Positions 1 through 6,261 of a stretch of 6,437 bases of DNA are shown here, piece by piece. This DNA is from an uncultured Elusimicrobia bacterium. Lineage in GTDB: Bacteria; Elusimicrobiota; Endomicrobiia; Endomicrobiales; Endomicrobiaceae. A program made the position numbers and the translations under genes. Within the stretch, counting starts at the first letter, position 1; each line of letters starts with the position of its first letter. The DNA is taken from contig ONUQ01000206.1 of NCBI GenBank assembly GCA_900321055.1, positions 1 through 6,437 of the forward strand, given 5' to 3'. Under the pieces are notes generated by a model. That model did no database searches, was not told the origin of the DNA, and saw nothing but the letters and a program-made list of their open reading frames with translations.

Positions 1-522
1 AATATGTCTGTCTAAAATTGCTAAGTCTAACCCTAACCCTATATTTCTTAAAAAATGTCCTGCTTCTTTGTACCCTATACCTTTAATGTTGGTTATTATC
101 CATTTTCTTAAATTTATCGGAGTATCAAAAGATTTTAAAATTTCTTTTATTTTTAATTTTCCGTTAACGGTAAATTTCTCTCTGGCTTGAACTAAAAATT
201 TTGATTTATTATTTTGAAATCTGACATTATAAATATTGTTAGAAATTTCTTCGGCCGTTGCCGTAAACAACAAATTTTTATTGTTTAATTCATTTACGGC
301 TTTCCAACAAGAAATTGCTTTAGACTGTGGAGTAAAAATACAAAAGGCAAGCTCTGCAAAAATTGCTTCATCGTTACCTTTTACAAAAACATTCTTATAA
401 TGCAAGATTCTTTTTTCTATATGAGCTTTTGCAAATTGTTTCCACAAAGAAACCAAATCTTCTTTAGTTTGAGGTTTTGTTTTAATATTTTCTATTTCTA
501 TAAAATCTATTTTTATAATCAT
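1..522 (-). CDS. ogg: 8-oxoguanine DNA glycosylase / AP lyase (Ogg2 type), C-terminus cut by window edge
   Basis: Base-excision-repair enzyme that removes 8-oxoguanine from DNA and nicks the abasic site. The frame runs from an ATG at 520-522 to base 1 without a stop, giving 174 codons; a TAG lies two codons upstream of the ATG, so this is the first possible ATG. The C-terminal half shows the helix-hairpin-helix-GPD signature: IKGIGYKEAGHFLRN (about residues 146-160), with the expected Schiff-base lysine K152, then LAILDRHI (167-174) with the catalytic aspartate D171. This wording matches the archaeal/Thermotoga Ogg2 branch rather than eukaryote-like Ogg1. That family is usually a little over 200 residues, so roughly 30-40 residues should lie beyond the left edge. 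It points the same way as the downstream-ending plsC but is 117 bases from it, so it probably has its own promoter. The start has only a weak Shine-Dalgarno (AGAG). Confidence 0.9.
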   Translation of the reverse strand, partial: MIIKIDFIEIENIKTKPQTKEDLVSLWKQFAKAHIEKRILHYKNVFVKGNDEAIFAELAFCIFTPQSKAISCWKAVNELNNKNLLFTATAEEISNNIYNVRFQNNKSKFLVQAREKFTVNGKLKIKEILKSFDTPINLRKWIITNIKGIGYKEAGHFLRNIGLGLDLAILDRHI

Positions 523-540
523 TTTACTCTATAAAAACCC

Positions 541-568
541 GATATAAAATAATATTTAACAAAATCAA
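541..568 (-). promoter_or_regulatory. weak candidate promoter for the glycosylase gene
   Basis: On the minus strand TTGATT (563-568) and TATATC (541-546) are separated by 16 bases. Each matches four of six sigma-70 consensus positions, and the -10 lies 18 bases before the glycosylase ATG. In DNA this AT-rich such matches arise easily, so this is only a suggestion. The rest of the 117-base gap shows no RNA gene and no clear terminator. Confidence 0.25.
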
Positions 569-639
569 CCGTATACTCAATACTGTTATTTACATTCTTA
601 CACAAATGCTGTTTTACTGTTTTTTGATTAAAAAAGTTT

Positions 640-1230
640 TTATAATTTTTCTATTTCTTCTAAAACCTTTTGCGATAATTTTAAATAATCTTCTTTTGTA
701 TAATTCTTTGGCGGATAAATCGGTTTTCCGTATTTTATTTCAATCTGCTTAAATTTTGTCATATTATTGGTATTTACAATTTTTGTCGGAATTATCGGAA
801 CCTGACAATTGCATGCTACCATTCCGACACCTGCTCTGGCTTTTCCCAACTTTCCGTTTTTAGATCTTGTTCCTTCGGGAAACATCAACAAGGCTTTCTT
901 ATTTTCTAATAGAGAAAAAGCATTTCTAAAAGCAGACATATCCTGTTGACCTCTTTTAACGGGAAAAGCATTCGTTCTCTTTATAAGAAAACCTAATATC
1001 GGAATTTCAAATAATTCCTGTTTTGCCATAAAAAATAAATCCTGATCCATAAAAGAACCTGTTAACGGAGGATCAAAATAACTTAAATGGTTCGGAGAAA
1101 TTATTACTCCCGTATTTGAAGGAATATTTTCTTTACCGAAGGATTTACATCTGTAAAATAAAATTGCTATCCATTTAGCTAAAAACCGTCCGGTGTAATA
1201 TAACCAACTGCTTTTTTCATTTATTTGCAT
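640..1230 (-). CDS. plsC: 1-acyl-sn-glycerol-3-phosphate acyltransferase (PlsC/LPLAT family)
   Basis: Membrane-associated acyltransferase expected to add the second acyl chain to lysophosphatidic acid, giving phosphatidic acid for phospholipid synthesis. All four family blocks are visible in the 196 residues: the catalytic NHLSYFD (residues 47-53, H48 and D53), FPVKRGQQD (89-97), the glycerol-phosphate-binding FPEGTRSKNG (117-126), and VPIIPTKIV (144-152). A hydrophobic stretch near residues 17-26 could anchor it to the inner membrane. The length is typical of short PlsC proteins. The ATG lies inside the end of aroA (10-base overlap), with GAGG 13 bases upstream and AGAG closer, so it is probably translated by coupling as the last gene of the aro cluster. 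Acyl-donor type (CoA or ACP) cannot be read from the sequence, and another LPLAT-family acylation is possible but less likely. Confidence 0.93.
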   Translation of the reverse strand: MQINEKSSWLYYTGRFLAKWIAILFYRCKSFGKENIPSNTGVIISPNHLSYFDPPLTGSFMDQDLFFMAKQELFEIPILGFLIKRTNAFPVKRGQQDMSAFRNAFSLLENKKALLMFPEGTRSKNGKLGKARAGVGMVACNCQVPIIPTKIVNTNNMTKFKQIEIKYGKPIYPPKNYTKEDYLKLSQKVLEEIEKL

Positions 1231-2495
1231 ATACTCTTTAATACCTCATAGAAATTTGAAAACGATATATTTATGCAATTACTGTTTAAAATTTCTGTTT
1301 CTCCGTCAGCTATAAGCCCTGCAATTGATAACATCATTGATATTCTGTGATCATCAAAACTGTCAACCGTACAACCTTTTAATTTTGTAGGTCCGTTTAT
1401 AATAAAGCCGTCTTTTGTTTCGGTAATATCCGCACCTAATTTTTTTAATTGTGTAGCTGTTGAAAATAATCTGTTACTTTCTTTAACTTTTAGTTCTTGT
1501 GCTCCGGAAATTATGGTTTGCCCTTCGGCTTGTGTAGCACAAAGTGCAATAATAGGAATTTCATCTATAAGTCTGGGAACAATATCAGCATTAATACTTG
1601 TAGCTTTAAGTTTTGAACTTTTTACCTCTATATCACAAACTTCTTCTCCCGATTCGGTTCTAATATTATCCGATACAATATTTGCACCCATTTTATTTAA
1701 AACTTCTAAAATACCGTCTCTTGTTTTATTTATATTTACATTTAAAATTTTTATATTTGAATTCGGAACAATTAATCCGGCAATGATAAAAAAACTTGCC
1801 GAAGAAATATCGTTTGGAATATTTATTTCTTGAGCATAAAGTTTACTGCAATGTTTAATACTGACGGACAAATTATTTATAACAATATCTGCACCAAAAC
1901 TTTTCAACATCCTTTCCGAATGATCTCTTGATTTAATCGGTTCCGTAAATGTTGTAGTTTTGTCAGCATACATTCCTGCAAACAATAAACAACTTTTTAC
2001 CTGTGCCGATGCTATAGGACTTGTATAATCTATAGAATTCAGAACCCCTGTTGAATTTATTGTTATCGGTAAATAATTGTTTTCAGATTCTATCGATGCC
2101 CCCATTAGAGATAACGGTTCTATAACCCGTTTCATTGGCCTTTTGGATAAACTTTCATCACCGCAAATTGTGGAAGAAAAATTTTGCCCGGCAAGAATAC
2201 CGAGTATTAATCTTGTAGTTGTACCCGAATTTCCGGCATAAATTTCTTTTATCGGTTTTTTCAATCCTTTAATACCTACACCGGTTACCGTTAATTTATT
2301 GTTTTCCTGCTCTATACTTACTCCCATTTGTTTAAAAGCATTTAAAGTCATAAAACAATCTTCCGATTGTAAATAGTTATTGATAACCGATTTTCCGCAA
2401 GCAATACAAGATAACATTATTGCTCTGTGAGTTATTGATTTGTCTGCCGGAACTATAATTGTTCCTGAAATTTTTGAAATTTTATTTATTTTCAT
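1221..2495 (-). CDS. aroA: 3-phosphoshikimate 1-carboxyvinyltransferase (EPSP synthase)
   Basis: Cytosolic shikimate-pathway enzyme that transfers the enolpyruvyl group of PEP to shikimate 3-phosphate, giving EPSP, the precursor of chorismate. The 424 residues are full length. Visible motifs are PADKSITHR (16-24, K19), AGNSGTTTRL (87-96), GDESLSKRPMKRV (112-124), a segment with the usual SAQVKS (163-168), SRDHSERML (189-197), LIDEIP (309-314, general-base D311), KVKESNR (336-342, E339) and DDHRISM (381-387). The GNSGTT block with Leu at the position of E. coli Pro101 resembles Bacillus/Staphylococcus class II enzymes. The first-block glycine (PGDKS) is alanine here. The ATG lies within the last codons of tyrA (14-base overlap). 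There is no clear Shine-Dalgarno, which suggests translational coupling. It is the third gene of the aroF-tyrA-aroA-plsC cluster. Confidence 0.97.
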   Translation of the reverse strand: MKINKISKISGTIIVPADKSITHRAIMLSCIACGKSVINNYLQSEDCFMTLNAFKQMGVSIEQENNKLTVTGVGIKGLKKPIKEIYAGNSGTTTRLILGILAGQNFSSTICGDESLSKRPMKRVIEPLSLMGASIESENNYLPITINSTGVLNSIDYTSPIASAQVKSCLLFAGMYADKTTTFTEPIKSRDHSERMLKSFGADIVINNLSVSIKHCSKLYAQEINIPNDISSASFFIIAGLIVPNSNIKILNVNINKTRDGILEVLNKMGANIVSDNIRTESGEEVCDIEVKSSKLKATSINADIVPRLIDEIPIIALCATQAEGQTIISGAQELKVKESNRLFSTATQLKKLGADITETKDGFIINGPTKLKGCTVDSFDDHRISMMLSIAGLIADGETEILNSNCINISFSNFYEVLKSICK

Positions 2496-3333
2496 TATTT
2501 ACACTTTTATATAAAATATCTTTTAATTTTTGTTCATCATCAAAACAATTTACAAACTCTTTCATCTGTTCGCATAACTGTTTTGACAACAATTTCAAAT
2601 TCTCTTTATTATTTAAAAATATCGGAAGCCACATCTGTGGAGAAGATTTTGCAACTCTTGTTACACTTTTAAAAGAGCCGGCCACCAAATTACCTATATT
2701 TTTATTCAAACTGTTTTTTTCTTTAAACATCTTATAAAAACTAAATGCTATTATATGTGGCAAATGACTTGTAAAAGCTACCGTTTCATCATGCTCTTTT
2801 GCCGACATAAATATAATTTTACAACCGATATCCTTCCATAACTTGGATATAATTTTCACATTCCTATCTTGAGAATCGGAAGTAATTACCACGGTTGCAT
2901 TATTATAAATATCAATACTTGCATACTCTATACCGTTTTGTTCCATCCCTGCCATAGGATGACAACCTATAAAACAAGGATAATTGCTGTTTTCTTTTTG
3001 AATTTTTTTTATTTGTTCGTCAATATTAAACTTTATACTGCCTATATCACAAATAATAGTTTTTTTTCTTACATATTTTGCAACTTCGGTGTATATATTA
3101 ACTACGGTATCCACCGGACTACAAATAAAAACTATGTCTGCACAAGAAACTGCACTAATATCCGTAGAATAACCGTCTACCGCATTTTTATCTTTTGCAA
3201 GTTTTAATGATGTTAAGTTTCTCCCTATACCGATAACTTCATATTGCCTTTGCCCTTTTTTTGTAAAATGTTTTAAGACAATACCAAGAGAACCACCCAT
3301 TAAACCAACACCGATAATTGCAACCGTTTTCAT
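2482..3333 (-). CDS. tyrA: prephenate (or arogenate) dehydrogenase
   Basis: Oxidatively decarboxylates prephenate to 4-hydroxyphenylpyruvate, or arogenate to tyrosine, as the committed tyrosine branch step. The 283-residue protein starts with a Rossmann fold, GVGLMGGSLG (residues 8-17). It continues with CSPVD (71-75), DIGSIK (96-101, S99), GCHPMAGMEQNG (123-134, H125), SHLPH (189-193, H190 and H193) and a helical domain with SVTRVAKSSPQMW (223-235, R226). These correspond to the substrate-binding and catalytic positions of the family. There is no fused chorismate mutase and no C-terminal ACT domain, so feedback may act instead on the upstream DAHP synthase. After the second strand the sequence reads GIGRN, with no acidic residue at the place typical of NAD-specific enzymes, so NADP may be used (inference). 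The gene starts at the A of the aroF stop (TAATG, 1-base overlap) and overlaps aroA by 14 bases. Prephenate versus arogenate preference cannot be decided. Confidence 0.95.
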   Translation of the reverse strand: MKTVAIIGVGLMGGSLGIVLKHFTKKGQRQYEVIGIGRNLTSLKLAKDKNAVDGYSTDISAVSCADIVFICSPVDTVVNIYTEVAKYVRKKTIICDIGSIKFNIDEQIKKIQKENSNYPCFIGCHPMAGMEQNGIEYASIDIYNNATVVITSDSQDRNVKIISKLWKDIGCKIIFMSAKEHDETVAFTSHLPHIIAFSFYKMFKEKNSLNKNIGNLVAGSFKSVTRVAKSSPQMWLPIFLNNKENLKLLSKQLCEQMKEFVNCFDDEQKLKDILYKSVNNENK

Positions 3334-4349
3334 TAAATTTCTCTGTCTAATGCTTCAGCTATTCTTTTTAAATCTGCTACAAGTTTTTTGTATTGATCAG
3401 GCAACAAACTTTGTGCTCCGTCGGATAAAGCTTCTTCCGGTCTCGGATGAATTTCCAAAGCTATTGCATCCGCACCTACGGCTAAACAGGCTTTTGCCAT
3501 TGTAGGAACATGTTCTCTTATACCTATTCCGTGAGAAGGATCTAAAACTACAGGTAAATGAGTAAGTTTTTTTACTACCGGAATAGCATTTAAATCTAAT
3601 GTAAATCTTGTAGCCGTTTCAAAAGTTCTTATACCTCTTTCACACAACATTACATTGTAGTTTCCTTGTGATAAAATATATTCTGCCGACAACAACCATT
3701 CTTTTATTGTCGTTGCCATACCTCTTTTCAATAAAACTGGTTTCTTCTGTTTTCCGCAAGCTTTTAACAAATCATAATTTTGAATATTTCTTGCACCTAT
3801 TTGAACGATATCACAATACTTGCTGACTAACGGAACCTGTTCAACGGACATAGCTTCACTTATTGTAGGAATTTTGTATTTTAATCCGACATCATGTAAA
3901 AACTTTAACCCTTTTTCTCCTAAACCTTGAAATGTGTAAGGTGAAGATCTCGGTTTATATGCTCCTCCTCTAAGAATTGTTCCACCGCCGGCTTTTACAA
4001 TCTTAGCAATTTCATCCAACACGGATTTACTTTCAATTGCACATGGTCCTGCAATAATAGGGACTTTTTTCCCGCCGATTTTTATTCCGTAGGGAAGTTT
4101 TATTATTGTATCATCATGTTTAAATTCCCTTGATGCCAGTTTATATGGTTTTTCTATTTCACTTATATGGTCAACTTCATCCATTGATTCAAAAAGGTCT
4201 CTATATTTTTCGGCTAATTCTCCAATCATACCGATAATTGTTATATCAACACCTCTTGATATATGCGGAATATATCCTAACTTTTTTATTTTTTCTATAA
4301 CTTTATTTTCTTCTTGTTTAGTAGCTTTTCTTTTTAATGTGATAATCAT
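3333..4349 (-). CDS. aroF: 3-deoxy-7-phosphoheptulonate (DAHP) synthase, type I-beta with N-terminal ACT-like domain
   Basis: First enzyme of the shikimate pathway, condensing PEP and erythrose 4-phosphate to DAHP. Its 338 residues have a small N-terminal ferredoxin-like/ACT-like domain (about 1-70) before the TIM barrel, the layout of the Thermotoga maritima enzyme, which is inhibited by tyrosine and phenylalanine through that domain. Barrel motifs are GPCAIES (101-107), KPRSSPY (132-138), QIGARN (183-188), KRGMATT (208-214), CERGIRTFE (236-244) and DPSHGIG (270-276). The four metal ligands appear intact as C103, H273, E299 and D310. The start has a strong GGAGG five bases before the ATG. 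It is the first gene of the cluster and ends in a TAATG overlap with tyrA. Feedback control by tyrosine is inferred from the family. No chorismate mutase domain is fused. Confidence 0.97.
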   Translation of the reverse strand: MIITLKRKATKQEENKVIEKIKKLGYIPHISRGVDITIIGMIGELAEKYRDLFESMDEVDHISEIEKPYKLASREFKHDDTIIKLPYGIKIGGKKVPIIAGPCAIESKSVLDEIAKIVKAGGGTILRGGAYKPRSSPYTFQGLGEKGLKFLHDVGLKYKIPTISEAMSVEQVPLVSKYCDIVQIGARNIQNYDLLKACGKQKKPVLLKRGMATTIKEWLLSAEYILSQGNYNVMLCERGIRTFETATRFTLDLNAIPVVKKLTHLPVVLDPSHGIGIREHVPTMAKACLAVGADAIALEIHPRPEEALSDGAQSLLPDQYKKLVADLKRIAEALDREI

Positions 4350-4354
4350 CCCTG

Positions 4355-4359
4355 CCTCC
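4355..4359 (-). promoter_or_regulatory. Shine-Dalgarno of aroF
   Basis: GGAGG on the minus strand, five bases before the aroF ATG at 4347-4349. It is the strongest ribosome-binding site of the minus-strand cluster and fixes the aroF start. Confidence 0.8.
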
Positions 4360-4389
4360 GTTCAACAATTAACTTTCAAATACCACTCA

Positions 4390-4395
4390 ATTATA
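4390..4395 (-). promoter_or_regulatory. candidate -10 box for the aroF operon
   Basis: A perfect TATAAT on the minus strand, 40 bases before the aroF ATG. Transcription would start near 4383, leaving a leader of about 30 bases that includes the GGAGG. Upstream on this strand there is only A/T-rich sequence with T and A runs, and no convincing TTGACA-like -35. The leader is too short for a leader-peptide attenuator or riboswitch. In such AT-rich DNA a chance TATAAT is possible. Confidence 0.45.
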
Positions 4396-4416
4396 TAAAA
4401 TATTTTTAAAAAAATA

Positions 4417-4422
4417 TATAAT
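4417..4422 (+). promoter_or_regulatory. candidate -10 box for the phosphoethanolamine transferase gene
   Basis: A perfect TATAAT on the plus strand, directly abutting the in-frame ATG at 4423. A start of transcription near 4429 would place that ATG outside the mRNA and give a leader of about 42 bases to the ATG at 4471, which has a Shine-Dalgarno. No clear -35 is visible in the A/T tract upstream. Confidence 0.45.
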
Positions 4423-4457
4423 ATGTATCGTCCAATTTTTAGCAAAAAAAATAACAG

Positions 4458-4463
4458 AGAGGA
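4458..4463 (+). promoter_or_regulatory. Shine-Dalgarno of the phosphoethanolamine transferase
   Basis: AGAGGA ends seven bases before the ATG at 4471. The alternative in-frame ATG at 4423 is preceded only by A and T, with no Shine-Dalgarno, so this site decides in favour of 4471. Confidence 0.7.
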
Positions 4464-4470
4464 AAGATAT

Positions 4471-6228
4471 ATGGTAATATCTAAAGAATTATACAAGAAT
4501 ATGACTTTTCAATTTATGGCAATACTAATAACATTTTTTAGTTTTTTATTGTTAGAATTAATTGTATTAGGCAGTATAAGTTTTAAATATATAGAAATAT
4601 TTATAGCAACCGCTATTAGTATAAATATAACTTCTTTTTTAGCTGTCTCTCAAAAACAATATTATCAAAAGTTTGTTGTTTTATTTTTTAGTTTTATCGG
4701 TGTTTTGGCTATAAAAATCATTACTCAAGAAAATATGAATGGTGAAGATATAAAATATTTGCTTGCTTTTTATACAGGTATTACGAATTTATATCTGATA
4801 CTTTTGTTTATTTTTAATAACAAATTTAAAATAAATAAGACTATTAATTATGTCTGTTTGTTCTTTTTATTTCTGCCGACAATATTCATATATGAATATT
4901 TCTTTATTTCGGGCAATTTTATTTCAACAGATACTATTTTAGCATTATTTCAAACAAATATCAGTGAAACAAAATCTTATATTGATACTTTTATAGGAGT
5001 ATGGCAATATATCGGTTTATTAATACTTTTCTTATTATTATTTCTGATAGTAAAATTTAGTAATAACTTGAAATTTCATAATATTAATATAAAAATTTTG
5101 GTTATACTGATAATATCTCTTTTATGTAATGTTTTTTTGGTATACAGATACAGAAACAATTTGTTAACAGACATATTCTTTGATACTAAACAAGCTCTGG
5201 CTGATTTTAAAGACTTTAAAGGCAATGTTGCTTCAAGGAAAGTTGCAGATATAAAACCGGATAATGTTAATAACATAAACGGCGGGATATATGTTTTAGT
5301 TATAGGAGAATCTCAAAATAAAAAACACATGTCGGCTTACGGTTATAATAAAAAAACTACTCCATGGTTAGACGGTATGGAAACTAATGATAATTTTATT
5401 AAATTTACAAATGTTTATTCTTGTCATACACAAACTGTTCCGGTATTAACTTATGCTCTGACATCTAAAAATCAATATAACAATATAGCTTTACAAAATG
5501 CAATATCTGTTTTAGATGTTGCAAAAGCATGTAATATTAAAACGGCTTGGTTAAGTAATCAGGTTCATTATGGCGGATATGATACACCTGTTAGTGTAAT
5601 AGCCGATACTGCCCAACAACAAAAATGGATAAATAATAATATCGGACTTACAACAAGAACTAAATATTATGATATAAAACTTATTGATGAATTAAATAAA
5701 ATAAAAATATATGACAATATGTTAATAGTTATACATCTTATGGGAAATCATGGCTCGTATGGTGACAGATACCCGAAAAAATATAATGTATTTGGCGAAA
5801 AAAACAAACATACAAAATATGATAACAGTATTTTTTATAATGATTATGTTGTAAAAAATATTTATGAAACGGTAAAAAACTTTTCAAACTTTAAAGTATT
5901 GTTGTATTGTTCCGACCATTCGGAGGCAGTAGATCAAAATTTAGGTCATGATGCTTCTCAATTTGTTCCCGATATGACATATATTCCTATGTATTTGTAT
6001 GTTTCCGATTCTTATAAGAAAGATAATATAAATATATTTAATAATTTATATAAAAATAAAGATTCTTATTTTACAAACGATTTGTTGTTTAATTTAATTC
6101 TGGGAATTCTCAATATCAAAATATCCGATATTTATGAAAAAGATAATGATATAACCGGTACCAATTATAATAATAATTTCAACAGATTTAAAACATTGCA
6201 CGGTAAAAAAAACATAAAGAAAATATAA
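4471..6228 (+). CDS. phosphoethanolamine transferase (EptA/CptA/MCR superfamily, sulfatase fold)
   Basis: Inner-membrane enzyme expected to move phosphoethanolamine from phosphatidylethanolamine to an envelope acceptor such as lipid A or core sugars. With the start at 4471 it has 585 residues. The N-terminal part has hydrophobic segments near 11-37, 41-59, 67-84, 96-115, 127-146, 177-194 and 205-224, followed by a periplasmic sulfatase-like domain from about 270. The catalytic set seen in MCR-1/EptA is complete: E280 in VIGESQ, nucleophile T320 in SCHTQT, H422 and H427 in HLMGNHG, D482 and H483 in SDHSE, and H493 in LGHDA. The wording (GESQ, HMSAYGY, FQTN near 160-163) looks nearer to CptA/EptC-like enzymes than to MCR, so the acceptor is left open. 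An in-frame ATG at 4423 would add 16 residues, but it lacks a Shine-Dalgarno and abuts a TATAAT. The gene is divergent from aroF, rich in Asn, Lys and Ile codons, and visibly more AT-rich than the aro genes. Confidence 0.92.
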   Translation: MVISKELYKNMTFQFMAILITFFSFLLLELIVLGSISFKYIEIFIATAISINITSFLAVSQKQYYQKFVVLFFSFIGVLAIKIITQENMNGEDIKYLLAFYTGITNLYLILLFIFNNKFKINKTINYVCLFFLFLPTIFIYEYFFISGNFISTDTILALFQTNISETKSYIDTFIGVWQYIGLLILFLLLFLIVKFSNNLKFHNINIKILVILIISLLCNVFLVYRYRNNLLTDIFFDTKQALADFKDFKGNVASRKVADIKPDNVNNINGGIYVLVIGESQNKKHMSAYGYNKKTTPWLDGMETNDNFIKFTNVYSCHTQTVPVLTYALTSKNQYNNIALQNAISVLDVAKACNIKTAWLSNQVHYGGYDTPVSVIADTAQQQKWINNNIGLTTRTKYYDIKLIDELNKIKIYDNMLIVIHLMGNHGSYGDRYPKKYNVFGEKNKHTKYDNSIFYNDYVVKNIYETVKNFSNFKVLLYCSDHSEAVDQNLGHDASQFVPDMTYIPMYLYVSDSYKKDNINIFNNLYKNKDSYFTNDLLFNLILGILNIKISDIYEKDNDITGTNYNNNFNRFKTLHGKKNIKKI

Positions 6229-6261
6229 TTAATAAAGAAAATAGAGTATTCTGATATAAAT

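Larger units (their letters stand above)
640..4349 (-). other. predicted four-gene operon aroF-tyrA-aroA-plsC
   Basis: All four genes lie on the minus strand with no gap: aroF/tyrA overlap by 1 base (TAATG), tyrA/aroA by 14 and aroA/plsC by 10. Only aroF has a strong Shine-Dalgarno, and the internal genes have weak or no recognisable ones. This supports a single transcript from the promoter region upstream of aroF, with coupled translation. No internal terminator was seen. Downstream of plsC there is an A/T-only hairpin possibility but no intrinsic terminator. Confidence 0.8.

Noticed and set aside
28..42. Telomere-like CTAACCCTAACCCTA tandem
   Set aside because: Only about two and a half units, and it lies inside the glycosylase coding frame, where it encodes the conserved Ile-Gly-Leu-Gly-Leu stretch.
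617..640. Possible terminator hairpin after plsC (T-run and A-run separated by a short loop)
   Set aside because: The stem is almost entirely A-T with a bulged base, and no T run follows on the minus strand. It is not distinguishable from background in this AT-rich gap.
1513..1833. Plus-strand open frame of 106 codons
   Set aside because: Lies wholly inside aroA on the opposite strand, whose motifs are unmistakable; no family features of its own.
2459..2737. Plus-strand open frame of 92 codons
   Set aside because: Antisense to the tyrA 3' end and the aroA start; low-complexity Phe/Leu-rich translation.
2869..3207. Plus-strand open frame of 112 codons
   Set aside because: Antisense shadow of tyrA with no recognisable domain.
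4350..4470. Riboswitch, T-box or attenuator ahead of the aromatic operon
   Set aside because: The likely aroF leader is only about 30 bases, with no stem-loop series, leader peptide or T-box-like sequence.
5076..5276. Minus-strand open frame of 66 codons
   Set aside because: Antisense shadow within the phosphoethanolamine transferase gene, with no Shine-Dalgarno or motif.
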